Assembly (NCBI GenBank): GCA_034432935.1
Contig: DAOUBD010000080.1
Location: 1-25,191, forward strand
Length of the DNA: 25,191 nucleotides
Direction of reading: 5' to 3'
DNA from: DAOUAG01 sp034432935
GTDB taxonomy: Bacteria > Chloroflexota > Dehalococcoidia > SM23-28-2 > RBG-16-64-32
Shown in pieces: positions 1-7,280 of this stretch. Both the position numbers and the translations under genes were made by a program. Position 1 is the stretch's first letter; each line of letters begins with the position of its first letter. The notes under the pieces were generated by a model. It worked only from the letters and a program-made list of their open reading frames with translations, searched no databases and was not told the origin of the DNA.

Positions 1-476
1 CCGGCGTCGATATAAGCCGCATCGAGACCGGTTTTGGGGTCGGTTCCCACGGTGCCCCAGAAGATCCGATACTCTTCGGCCATGTTCTTGCCCCATCCTG
101 CCTGTTGCAAACCCTCGACAAAGGCGGTGGACCGGTCGAAGAGGTGGACGCAGACGGGGGTTGCCGGCTGCCACCCGAAGTTCTGGGCAGAGTACTCTTG
201 CGCCGAGGCGAGGGCGTCACGTATAGGGTCAACGTACTTCTCCAGGCCGTCGCCGTGAGTCACGATCTGGAAGGTCTCCCCCGCGGGGTCGCAACTTCGG
301 AATTCGATGGGCGTAGGCGGAGGGTGCGTGGGCATGGGCTCCGCCGAAGGGCCACCGCCTGCGCAGGCAGACGCTGCGGCCAGGCCGGCGAGGAAACCGA
401 GGCAAAAGGGCAGGCGGCGAAGCGGTCTGGGGCTAAGACCAGGCCAGCGAGCGCCTATCGGCCGGTTGGTCTCCAC
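1..476 (-). CDS. Putative lipoprotein, C-terminus beyond the window
   Basis: The minus-strand frame is open from a GTG at 474-476 to the window edge, giving 158 codons. The N-terminus has an Arg-rich n-region (R17, R20, R21), a hydrophobic stretch at about residues 22-35, and A-S-A-C with Cys38 as probable lipidation site. Ala at -3 is less usual than Leu in a lipobox. A Gly/Pro-rich linker follows, then a segment with the rhythm of the start of peptidase-MA-like domains (FQIVTHGDG, later PVCVHLFDRS). No HExxH motif is visible, since it would lie beyond the edge. The GTG was chosen because AGAAGG lies about 9 nt upstream; a TTG at 483-485 sits too close to that site. The protein is probably exported and membrane-anchored. 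The peptidase link is only a guess. Confidence 0.7.
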   Translation of the reverse strand, partial: METNRPIGARWPGLSPRPLRRLPFCLGFLAGLAAASACAGGGPSAEPMPTHPPPTPIEFRSCDPAGETFQIVTHGDGLEKYVDPIRDALASAQEYSAQNFGWQPATPVCVHLFDRSTAFVEGLQQAGWGKNMAEEYRIFWGTVGTDPKTGLDAAYIDA

Positions 477-635
477 ACGGCACAACCTTCTGCCCTCGGG
501 CGAGCGCCAGCTCGCCGTGATGCGACGATACTAGTTCCCGGCGCCAGCGCCTGTCAATGCCGCCCGGCAGAGCAAGGCACACCGGCGTGACACTCCGCCA
601 GGTCTTCGGCTGGTGCGACCCGCTGCCTGTGGCCT

Positions 636-644
636 TGCTATCAT
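636..644 (+). promoter_or_regulatory. Extended -10 promoter of tRNA-Ser
   Basis: TGC followed by TATCAT (639-644) is an extended -10 element placed 6 nt before the first base of the tRNA. Transcription would start at or next to the mature 5' end. No good -35 hexamer is seen about 17 bp upstream. Confidence 0.5.
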
Positions 645-650
645 ATGGAC

Positions 651-741
651 GGAGGGGTGGCAGAGCGGCTGAATGCGACGGTCTTGAAAACCGTTAGGGC
701 CCACCGGGCCCTCGCGGGTTCGAATCCCGCCCCCTCCGCCA
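651..741 (+). tRNA. tRNA-Ser (anticodon UGA)
   Basis: The acceptor stem pairs GGAGGGG (651-657) with CCCCTCC (731-737), followed by G738 and an encoded CCA at 739-741. The anticodon stem ACGGT/ACCGT (678-682/690-694) encloses the loop CTTGAAA, with anticodon TGA at 685-687, which reads UCA and related serine codons. A long variable arm with a GGGCCC/GGGCCC pairing is present, as expected of class II tRNA-Ser. The T arm is GCGGG-TTCGAAT-CCCGC (714-730). All parts of a working tRNA are present. Confidence 0.97.
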
Positions 742-798
742 GTTCCCATCGCCCCTTCCCAGCGCCCAGCCGGTTAGCCTCGACCAGCGCCAAGGGTG

Positions 799-804
799 TA
801 CAAT
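799..804 (+). promoter_or_regulatory. Probable -10 element of the GS-family gene
   Basis: TACAAT lies 33 nt before the preferred GTG start at 838. The only -35-like hexamer is a weak TTAGCC at 774-779 with a long 19-bp spacer. A GTACAAT plus CCG context also occurs before the beta-glucosidase gene. This is a weak call made on position and motif. Confidence 0.35.
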
Positions 805-837
805 TCCGCCTACCGAACACCATCGCAGGGGGGCATC

Positions 838-2196
838 GTGGACATCGATACCGTTGCAGGGCTCATCGAGAAGCACGGCATCAGGACAGTGAAGATAGGC
901 GGCGCCGATCTGGACGGCGTTTACAGAGGGAAGCGTGTCAGCGCCGAGCAGTTCCTCCAGGGAGCAACCGGGCACGGCTTCCCCCAATGTGACGTCCTCT
1001 TCGGCTGGGACATCCAGGACGAGGTCATCGGCGATCTCCCCTTCTCCAACTGGGAGACTGGCTTTGCCGATATCATCATGAAGCCGGACCTCAGCACCTT
1101 CGCCGTAGTGCCCTGGGAAGAGGGCAGCGCTAGCGCCGTGTGCGACTTCTATACCGAAGACGGTGAGCCACTGGGCATAGCGCCCCGGCAGGTCCTGCGG
1201 CGCGTGGCGGAGATGGCGCGGGCGGCAGGCTATACGGCGTACATGGCCGCAGAGCTGGAGGTGCGCTTCTTCCTGGAAGACCAGGAGAGCTTGCGGGATA
1301 AGGGATACACGAACCTGACGCCCTTGAACCCCGGCCTCAACTGCTACAGCATCCACCACGCTTCCATCGACGAGCCCGTGGTGGGAAGGGTCTGCAAGAT
1401 GCTCAACGAGTACGGCATCCCCATCGAGGCCTACAACCGGGAGCACGGCGCCGGGATGTACGAGATTAACATCCGCTACGCCGAGGCGCTGCGGGCGGCC
1501 GACCAGACGATGCTCTACAAGAGCGCCACGAAGGAGATCGCCGCCCAGCAGGGGGTAACGCCGACCTTCATGGCCAAATACGCTGACGATGTGGACGGCT
1601 GCGGGGGCCACCTGCACCAGAGCCTATGGACCGCCGATGGCTCGCGCAGCGTATTCTGGGACCCTTCGCGGCCTCACGGCATATCGGACGCCCTGCGCCA
1701 TTACGCGGCGGGCGTGCTGGCCACCATGCCGGAGTTCATGCTGATGTACGCCCCCAACGTCAACTCGTACAAGCGATACGTGCCCCTGACCTGGGCGCCG
1801 GTCAATCTCACCTGGGGGCTGGAGAACCGCACCGCCGCCTTGCGAGTTATCACGGGAAGCGAGTCTTCAGTGCGCATCGAAAACCGGGCGCCAGGGGCAG
1901 ACCTCAACCCCTACCTCGCCTTCGCCGCCTCGCTAGCGGGGGGTCTCTACGGCATCGAGCAGAAGCTGGAGCCGCCGCCCATGCTCAGGGGCAGCGCCTA
2001 CAACGACAGGGAGGCGCCTCCCTTGCCCCTCTCCCTGCCAGAGGCCCTGGAGCGCTTCCGCTCCAGCTCTCTGGCCCGGCGCTTCTTCGGAGATGCCTTC
2101 GTGGACCAGTACGTCGCCTTCCGCCAATGGGAGGTCGAGAAGCACCGCCGGGCCGTTACCGATTGGGAGCGCAGGCGCTACTTCGAGATGGTGTAG
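838..2196 (+). CDS. Glutamine synthetase family ligase (GS-like, possibly gamma-glutamyl-amine ligase)
   Basis: This 452-residue protein has the catalytic signatures of the glutamine synthetase superfamily. It shows E139-x-E141 in the metal site, E209 in GMYEINIRY, H258 and H260 in GGHLHQSLW, the ENRTAALRV arginine loop, and a C-terminal RIENRAPGADLNPYLAFAA motif. The family makes a gamma-glutamyl phosphate and transfers it to an amine. The N- and H-site motifs differ from housekeeping GlnA (CGGHLHQS rather than NGSGMHxHxS), and no adenylylation-type tyrosine loop is visible. A role in gamma-glutamylation of an amine or polyamine, like PuuA or GlnA3-type proteins, is therefore as likely as ammonia assimilation. 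The GTG at 838 follows a G-rich site; an upstream GTG at 796 lies before the predicted transcription start. A dehydrogenase follows after 21 nt and is probably cotranscribed. Confidence 0.9.
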   Translation: MDIDTVAGLIEKHGIRTVKIGGADLDGVYRGKRVSAEQFLQGATGHGFPQCDVLFGWDIQDEVIGDLPFSNWETGFADIIMKPDLSTFAVVPWEEGSASAVCDFYTEDGEPLGIAPRQVLRRVAEMARAAGYTAYMAAELEVRFFLEDQESLRDKGYTNLTPLNPGLNCYSIHHASIDEPVVGRVCKMLNEYGIPIEAYNREHGAGMYEINIRYAEALRAADQTMLYKSATKEIAAQQGVTPTFMAKYADDVDGCGGHLHQSLWTADGSRSVFWDPSRPHGISDALRHYAAGVLATMPEFMLMYAPNVNSYKRYVPLTWAPVNLTWGLENRTAALRVITGSESSVRIENRAPGADLNPYLAFAASLAGGLYGIEQKLEPPPMLRGSAYNDREAPPLPLSLPEALERFRSSSLARRFFGDAFVDQYVAFRQWEVEKHRRAVTDWERRRYFEMV

Positions 2197-2217
2197 AACT
2201 GCGGGAAGGAGGCGGGA

Positions 2218-2982
2218 ATGCGGCTAGCTAACAAGACAGCCCTTATCACCGGCGCAGCCAGCGGAATGGGCCGCGTGGCGGCAGAGCTCTTCGCCAAGGA
2301 GGGCGCCCAGGTCATCGCAGCCGACGTCAGCGAAGCCGCGCTGGCTGAAACCGTCGCCAAGATCAAGTCCGCGGGCGGGGCCGTCATCGGCGTCGCCATG
2401 GACGTGCGCTCGGCCGAGAGCGTGCGGCGTGGCATCGAGGAGGGGGTAAAGGCCTTCGGAAGGCTCAACGTCTTGTACAACAACGCCGGCATCTTCCCCG
2501 ACGACGACACCTCGGTGGTGGAGACGGAGGAGGCTGTCCTGGACCATGTCCTGAACGTGAACCTCAAGGGCGTCTGGAACTGTTGCAAGTACGGCATTCC
2601 TGAGCTCCTAAAGGCCGGCGGAGGGTCCATCATCAACATCGCCTCCTTCGTGGCCCTCATGGGGTGCACGGTGCCGCAAGACGCCTACACGGCCAGCAAG
2701 GGCGCCGTGCTGTCCTTGACAAGATCGCTGGCGGTGCAGTACGGGCGCTACGGCATCCGCGCCAACGCCATCTGCCCCGGTCCTGTCCTTACGCCCCTCT
2801 TGGAGAGCCTCTTCCCCAGCGAAGAGGAGCGGCTAAAGCGGCTGAACCGCATACCTTTGGGGCGGTTTGGCCGGGCGGAAGATATCGTCTACGCCGGCAT
2901 CTATCTGGCATCCGATGAGTCCTCCTGGACCACGGGGACCACCTTCGTCATCGACGGCGGAATCACCGTCAACTACTTCTGA
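2218..2982 (+). CDS. Short-chain dehydrogenase/reductase (SDR, classical)
   Basis: The 254-residue protein is a complete classical SDR. It has TGAASGMG (residues 11-18) for the dinucleotide, NNAG (88-91), and catalytic S143, Y157 and K161 in YTASK, followed by the CPGPV segment and a C-terminal DGG motif. The family oxidises or reduces alcohol/ketone pairs with NAD(P)(H); the substrate cannot be read from sequence. GGAAGGAGG lies just before the ATG, and the gene is 21 nt after the GS-like gene. The two probably form one unit, perhaps for breakdown of an amine- or amino-alcohol-type compound; that pathway is inference. Confidence 0.93.
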   Translation: MRLANKTALITGAASGMGRVAAELFAKEGAQVIAADVSEAALAETVAKIKSAGGAVIGVAMDVRSAESVRRGIEEGVKAFGRLNVLYNNAGIFPDDDTSVVETEEAVLDHVLNVNLKGVWNCCKYGIPELLKAGGGSIINIASFVALMGCTVPQDAYTASKGAVLSLTRSLAVQYGRYGIRANAICPGPVLTPLLESLFPSEEERLKRLNRIPLGRFGRAEDIVYAGIYLASDESSWTTGTTFVIDGGITVNYF

Positions 2983-3021
2983 GTCGGGACTCGCCTGCCC
3001 CTCGCCCATCTCGGCGGCCGA

Positions 3022-3198
3022 TCATGCTTCGAGAGCCTCAGCATGAGCGGGGATACCGCCCCTTCCCGCTCAGCCTGAGAGGGTGGTGTGGCCCGGCATT
3101 TCTTCCCGCTCAGCCCGAGCTTGTCGAAGGCCGCCCTGAGGCACTCGAAGGGAGGCGGAGTATGCGGCCGCTCATGCTTCACAGCCTCTCAGCAAGAG
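3022..3198. repeat. Palindromic intergenic repeat cluster 1
   Basis: This spacer lies between convergent SDR and esterase genes. TCATGCT (3022-3028) pairs with AGCATGA (3040-3046) across an 11-nt loop. A degenerate second copy spans 3171-3198. Between them (about 3106-3153) is a related arm with CCCGCTCA, CTTGTCGAAGG and CACTCGAAGGG blocks. The same units recur at 5468-5619 and 7032-7266. They resemble REP-type extragenic palindromes and could act as transcript ends for both flanking genes. Confidence 0.75.
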
Positions 3199-3228
3199 CG
3201 GGCGGCGGCCCTGGGAGACCGCCCGGGC

Positions 3229-4158
3229 CTATGCCGCGGTGCTGGCATCCCGGGCCGGTGCGGGGACGTGCTCTCGCACGAACTCGCCGATGCGGGCGAT
3301 GGCCTGCTGGGCCTCGGGCAGAAGGAAAGCGAAGAAGTGCCAGACGTGGATCATCTCGTCCCACTGCTCCAGCGTTACGTCCACGCCGGCCGCCCTCGCC
3401 CGTTCCGCCAAGCGCACGGAGTCGTCCAAAAGCGTCTCCGAGGTTCCGACCTGGACCAGCAGGTGGGGCAGGCCAGTGAGGTCGGCGTACAGAGGGGAGG
3501 CCAAGGGGGTCCTGGGATCGGCGCCCGCCAAGTAAAGCTTTGCCCCCTCGATGGCCTCGTCCTTGCGGATCATGGGGTCGACCGCCGCTTTGGTGTCCAT
3601 AGTGGCGCCGGTCACGGCCAGGTCGGTCCACGGCGAGATGCAGACGCCGGCGGCAGGAAGGGGGTCGCCAGCATCGCGCAAGGCGATCAGCGTGGCCAAG
3701 GCGAGGCCGCCGCCCGCGGAGTCGCCGGCGATGACGATACGTTCGGGCGAGACGCCGGACTCCAGGAGCCAGCGGTAGGCCGTCACAGCGTCCTCCACCG
3801 CCGCCGGAAAGGGGTGCTCGGGCGCCAGACGGTAGTTGATGGCCAGGGCCCGCGCCTTGCCCGCCCGGGCGATGCGGGAGACCATCTCCCGATGCGTGTT
3901 GACAGAGCCGATGACGTAACCGCCGCCGTGGAGGTAGTAGATGACGCAGGAGCCGTCCGCCTCCGGCGTGCTGATCCACTCCCCAGGCACGCCGTTGGCC
4001 TGCACCGGCTGGCACGTGACGTCGGGGGCGAGCGGTATGATGGACACGGCGCGCTCGAAGGAGGCGCGACCCTCCTCGATGGTGGCTCGGGTGCCGGCCT
4101 CCAGCAGCGGGTTGGCCTTTATCAGTTGGAGGACGATCTCGAGCTGCTGGCTAGCCAT
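3229..4158 (-). CDS. Alpha/beta hydrolase, hormone-sensitive-lipase-type esterase
   Basis: The 309-residue protein has the type IV (HSL) esterase plan: oxyanion HGGG at 77-80, YRLAPEHPFPAA at 109-120, nucleophile S147 in GDSAGG, and H271 in DEMIHVWHFF. The acidic triad member seems to be E241 in GTSETLLDD, where the family usually has Asp. No signal peptide is seen, so it should hydrolyse acyl esters in the cytoplasm; the substrate is unknown. The ATG follows GGAAGGAAGG. It is transcribed toward the SDR gene and appears to have its own promoter, so it is probably a single-gene unit. Confidence 0.93.
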   Translation of the reverse strand: MASQQLEIVLQLIKANPLLEAGTRATIEEGRASFERAVSIIPLAPDVTCQPVQANGVPGEWISTPEADGSCVIYYLHGGGYVIGSVNTHREMVSRIARAGKARALAINYRLAPEHPFPAAVEDAVTAYRWLLESGVSPERIVIAGDSAGGGLALATLIALRDAGDPLPAAGVCISPWTDLAVTGATMDTKAAVDPMIRKDEAIEGAKLYLAGADPRTPLASPLYADLTGLPHLLVQVGTSETLLDDSVRLAERARAAGVDVTLEQWDEMIHVWHFFAFLLPEAQQAIARIGEFVREHVPAPARDASTAA

Positions 4159-4220
4159 GATGTGCCTTCCTTCCCTCTCTTGCTAGGGCTCTCGTGCCCT
4201 TGTGCCCACGTGCAGGGCTA

Positions 4221-4249
4221 ATGATCGGCGGGCCGGCGCCGGATGTCAA
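4221..4249 (-). promoter_or_regulatory. Promoter of the esterase gene
   Basis: Read on the minus strand, TTGACA (4244-4249) is followed after 17 bp by GATCAT (4221-4226). The -35 is perfect and the -10 matches consensus in four of six bases. The predicted leader of about 55 nt contains the GGAAGG ribosome site. Confidence 0.5.
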
Positions 4250-4277
4250 ACCGGAGTGGGCGCGGCCCGGCTCCACA

Positions 4278-5405
4278 TCAGCTTTTCCCCAGGGCCAAGG
4301 CCAGGCCCAAGGCTGATAGCACCTCCTCCCGGTGTCCCGGGTGCTTTTCGGCGAAGGCCCAGAGGAGGCCGTAGCAGCCCGAAACCATCATATCCCCGTG
4401 AGGCACCGCGAAATAGGGCGAGAGGCGCGTGTCTCTGACCTTGCCCCTCTGGGGCCCCGTGACGGCTATTACGGGCCGGGGCCGCTCCCCTCGTTTGGCG
4501 GCAGCGCCGTGCTCCTGGGCGTAGTAGACGCCGTGGCCGCTGCTGCCGAACACCTCCTCGTGGCGCAGGGATCCGTCCAGAAGGCGCTCCGTGTAATCCA
4601 CCATCTGCTCCGTGGTCATCTCTCCCGTATGGTGTTCGTACAGAGATACGATGTGCGTGCCCCGGAGGTGGAAACAGAGGGTGTGCATGTTGCCAAGATT
4701 CAGGACCAGCTGTTCGGGCTCCCGCGCCACAAGCGGATCTTGCAACGCGCCCAGGGCGGCTGCTGGCCCCGTGTCGAGAAAGACGGCCGGAACCCCGGGC
4801 CCCACAGCGGCGACTATGGCCCTGGCGCGGGTCAGATACCCGGGGATCTCTTCTGGCAGCATCGCGAAGGCGCGCAGGTCGTTGCGTCTTTCCACCACCC
4901 GGCGCAGGTGCTCGAAGCGGAACAGGCGGTCGGAATACCCCGGAGGCGAGGCGCCGTGATCCAGACAACCCACGGCCAGGCCATCGAAGGCCGTGTCAAC
5001 GTCGAAGGCGGCCAGGGCGCCCCGGATGGCCTCCAGATCTAGGTCACGCAGAACGACACGCTGGGCGTCAAGTCGCTGCGCCTCATCGCCGGACACGATC
5101 TCCACCCCCATGGCCCGCACCCGGTCCAGGTCGTCATCGAAGGTGGCGGCCGCCTCGGGCGTGGCGAAGGCCGGCAGGCCCGCCCGCAGGTGCTCCTCCA
5201 GCGCCCACGAACATGGCCCTCCGCCGGCGACGGTGCCTTCCAGCACCACGGGGACGCCACGGGCGGTGGCGCGACGGATCCGCTTGGCGGCGATCTGCGT
5301 GGGCGAGGGCATGATCATCTGGATGGCGTTCTCTACCGTTTGCGCCGTGTCCAGCAGAAGGATGTCCTGGGTGCCGGTGCCCACATCGATGGCCAGGATG
5401 CGCAT
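4278..5405 (-). CDS. DUF1786 family protein, ASKHA-like fold
   Basis: The 375-residue protein opens with an ATP-phosphate-1-like segment (ILAIDVGTGTQD, residues 3-14). A second glycine-rich motif follows in the middle (FLDTGPAAALGAL and LNLGNMHTLCF). This matches the actin/sugar-kinase/Hsp70 (ASKHA) plan. I recognise it as DUF1786, a family without an established function; some members carry the misleading label pyruvate formate-lyase activating enzyme. There is no CxxxCxxC motif, so it is not a radical-SAM activase. The ATG lies 6 nt after a TATAAT, so the message is probably leaderless. The gene stands alone, with repeat cluster 2 between it and serS. Confidence 0.8.
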   Translation of the reverse strand: MRILAIDVGTGTQDILLLDTAQTVENAIQMIMPSPTQIAAKRIRRATARGVPVVLEGTVAGGGPCSWALEEHLRAGLPAFATPEAAATFDDDLDRVRAMGVEIVSGDEAQRLDAQRVVLRDLDLEAIRGALAAFDVDTAFDGLAVGCLDHGASPPGYSDRLFRFEHLRRVVERRNDLRAFAMLPEEIPGYLTRARAIVAAVGPGVPAVFLDTGPAAALGALQDPLVAREPEQLVLNLGNMHTLCFHLRGTHIVSLYEHHTGEMTTEQMVDYTERLLDGSLRHEEVFGSSGHGVYYAQEHGAAAKRGERPRPVIAVTGPQRGKVRDTRLSPYFAVPHGDMMVSGCYGLLWAFAEKHPGHREEVLSALGLALALGKS

Positions 5406-5411
5406 AAATCA

Positions 5412-5417
5412 ATTATA
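5412..5417 (-). promoter_or_regulatory. Consensus -10 giving a probable leaderless DUF1786 mRNA
   Basis: On the minus strand TATAAT ends 6 nt before the ATG at 5405. Starting 7 nt downstream of the -10 puts the first transcribed base on the A of ATG. No Shine-Dalgarno site can fit. No good -35 is seen. Confidence 0.55.
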
Positions 5418-5467
5418 CGGGTATACGTGCGGTGCCCGTGCCCCCTTGGGGACCCCCGCCTTTTTCC

Positions 5468-5619
5468 CTCATGCTGAGGCCCTCGAAGCATGAGCCGCCA
5501 TGCCGCAGGCTCCGCTCGCCCTTCGAGTGCCTCAGGGCGAGCGGGAAGGGGTAGTTCGACGTGTTCGACCCGCCCATGCTGAGGCCCTCGAAGCATGCTG
5601 ACGCCCTGGAAGCATCAGC
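5468..5619. repeat. Palindromic intergenic repeat cluster 2
   Basis: This cluster sits in the 239-bp gap between the serS end and the DUF1786 start. CTCATGCT (5468-5475) pairs with AGCATGAG (5487-5494). CGCTCGCCC (5513-5521) pairs perfectly with GGGCGAGCG (5535-5543). Further copies follow at 5575-5597 and, degenerate, at 5595-5619. About 80 bp (5469-5550) is nearly identical to 7036-7117 of cluster 3. Confidence 0.85.
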
Positions 5620-5644
5620 GGGCCGCCGGCGCCCGCCTGGGCCC

Positions 5645-6955
5645 TCAATCGCGGCTGATGCGCTGGATGCCGCCCATATAGGGGCGGACGGCCTCTGGCA
5701 CCAGCACGGAGCCGTCGGGCTGCTGGTAGTTCTCCAGGATGGCGATCATGACGCGCGGGATGGCTAGGCCCGAGCCGTTAAGGGTATGGGGATGCTCCGG
5801 TCGCCCGCTCTTCTCTCGGCGAAAGCGGATGTTGGCGCGGCGGGCCTGGAAATCGGTGCAGTTGGAGCAGGAGGAGACCTCCAGCCACTCTCCAGAGCCG
5901 GGGGCCCACATCTCTATGTCGAAGGACTTAGCTGCGTTGAACCCCAGATCGCCGGTGCAAAGCTGGACGACGCGGTAGGGGATGCCCAGCGCCTGGGCCA
6001 CGGCGCTGGCGTCCTCCACTAGCGCCTCCAGGGCGGCCTCCGATCGTTCGGGCTCCACGAACTTGTACAGCTCCACCTTGTCGAACTGGTGGACCCGTTT
6101 GATCCCCCGCACGTCGCGCCCGGCGGACATCTTCTCCCGCCGGAAGCATGGGGTGTAGGCGACGTAGTGGATGGGCAGGGAGCCGGGCTCTAGGATCTCG
6201 TCCCGGTGCATGTTGGTTAGGGCCACCTCCGCCGTTGGCAGAAACCAATAGTCTTCTTCAGCATCGTGGTACATGTTCTCGGCGAACTTGGGGAGCCAAC
6301 CACCCGCCCACAGGTTCTCCTCCTTGATCATCACCGGCGGGTATATCTCCTTGTAGCCGCGGGAAGTGTGGAAGTCCAGCATCCAGCTTATTAGGGCCCG
6401 TTCCAGTCTGGCACCGGCGCCCTTCAGGACGAAAAACCGGGAGCCCGCCAGCCTTGCGCCGCGCTCGAAGTCGATGATGCCTAGATCCTCGCCCAGCTCC
6501 CAGTGGGGCTTCGGCCGGAAGCCGAAGTCAGGCGGCTGGCCCCACTGGCGCACCACTACGTTCCCGGTCTCATCCGGCCCCTCGGGCACGTCCTCCGCTG
6601 GAACGTTAGGTATCTGAAGCAACAGGCTGCGCAGGTCCGCCTCCAGGTCCCGCAACTGGACTTCGAGGGAGTCCAGCCGCTCGCCGATGTAGGAAGAGCG
6701 GGCCATCAGGTCGCTCCGGCGGTGCTCGGCGTGTTTGGCCTCCTTGGTGTCCGCGCTCTTCATGAGGCGCGAGAGTTGGCCGATCTCCTTGGAGAGGGCG
6801 TTACGCTCGGCCCGCAGGCCCTCGACCTCTGCGAGGAGCGACCGCCACTGGGCGTCCAGGGCCAGCGCCTCGTCGAGGGGCGCCTCGGCGTGGCGCCGGG
6901 CCAGGGCCTGGCGTACGAGATCTGGGTTCTCCCTCAGTAGCTGGATGCTGAGCAC
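5645..6955 (-). CDS. serS: Seryl-tRNA synthetase
   Basis: This class II synthetase charges tRNA-Ser with serine. The 436-residue protein has an N-terminal antiparallel coiled-coil arm (roughly residues 25-105) that grips the long variable arm of tRNA-Ser. Motif 2 (TPCFRREKMSAGRDVRG) and motif 3 (LNGSGLAIPRVMIAILENYQ) follow. The start was chosen at GTG 6955 because family members begin with an MLxIxLIRENP-like sequence, seen here as LSIQLLRENP. An in-frame TTG at 6991 would add 12 atypical residues and overlaps a probable -35. No ribosome site precedes the GTG, and a -10-like TACCCT ends 6 nt before it, so the mRNA may be leaderless. A cognate tRNA-Ser lies at 651-741. Confidence 0.96.
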   Translation of the reverse strand: MLSIQLLRENPDLVRQALARRHAEAPLDEALALDAQWRSLLAEVEGLRAERNALSKEIGQLSRLMKSADTKEAKHAEHRRSDLMARSSYIGERLDSLEVQLRDLEADLRSLLLQIPNVPAEDVPEGPDETGNVVVRQWGQPPDFGFRPKPHWELGEDLGIIDFERGARLAGSRFFVLKGAGARLERALISWMLDFHTSRGYKEIYPPVMIKEENLWAGGWLPKFAENMYHDAEEDYWFLPTAEVALTNMHRDEILEPGSLPIHYVAYTPCFRREKMSAGRDVRGIKRVHQFDKVELYKFVEPERSEAALEALVEDASAVAQALGIPYRVVQLCTGDLGFNAAKSFDIEMWAPGSGEWLEVSSCSNCTDFQARRANIRFRREKSGRPEHPHTLNGSGLAIPRVMIAILENYQQPDGSVLVPEAVRPYMGGIQRISRD

Positions 6956-6961
6956 GGCATA

Positions 6962-6991
6962 AGGGTAGGCGCAAACGGGCTGGATGGTCAA
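6962..6991 (-). promoter_or_regulatory. Possible serS promoter, leaderless arrangement
   Basis: On the minus strand TTGACC (6986-6991) is followed after 18 bp by TACCCT (6962-6967), then 6 nt and the GTG. The -35 is good and the -10 poor (three of six). Position supports it more than sequence does. Confidence 0.35.
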
Positions 6992-7031
6992 AGGCAGGCC
7001 ATCCCGGCGGCTTAGCCAAAGGCTTGCCCCC

Positions 7032-7266
7032 GCTCATGCTGAGGCTCTCGAAGCATGAGCCGCCATGCCGCAGGCTCCGCTCGCCCTTCGACGGGGCTCA
7101 GGACGAGCGGGAAGGGACGCCAGGGCCAGAGCCCCGGCCGTGCTGAGGCTGTCGTACAATCCCGCTCATGCTGAGGCTGTCGTACAATCCCGCTCATGCT
7201 GAGGCTCTCGAAGCATGAGCCCCGACGGAACCCTCGCTCGCCCTTCGACGGGGCTCAGGGCGAGCG
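7032..7266. repeat. Palindromic intergenic repeat cluster 3
   Basis: This cluster fills most of the 325-bp gap between the NUDIX end and the serS start. GCTCATGCT (7032-7040) pairs perfectly with AGCATGAGC (7052-7060), and the same hairpin recurs at 7192-7200/7212-7220. A second palindrome, CGCTCGCCC/GGGCGAGCG, is at 7235-7243/7258-7266, with a one-mismatch copy from 7078. No gene is visible in the gap; it is repeat plus the serS promoter. Confidence 0.88.
7141..7196 (+). repeat. 28-bp tandem duplication inside repeat cluster 3
   Basis: Two exact 28-bp units, 7141-7168 and 7169-7196, each carry TGCTGAGGCT then GTCGTACAAT then CCCGCTCA. A third, diverged start at 7197 runs into the usual palindrome. 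Each unit contains GTACAATCC, also found at the beta-glucosidase promoter. Confidence 0.9.
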
Positions 7267-7280
7267 GAGGCGCGCCGGGT

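Noticed and set aside
694..1617. A 307-codon minus-strand frame overlapping tRNA-Ser and the GS-like gene
   Set aside because: It would end inside a tRNA and run antisense to conserved GS motifs.
3088..4221. A 377-codon open frame on the plus strand across the esterase gene
   Set aside because: It is antisense to a gene with clear catalytic motifs, has low-complexity Gly/Arg/Asp composition and no recognisable domain. High GC explains the openness.
7032..7266. CRISPR array
   Set aside because: The repeats are palindromic and irregularly spaced, with only two tandem units and no unique spacers of constant length. No cas genes are present.
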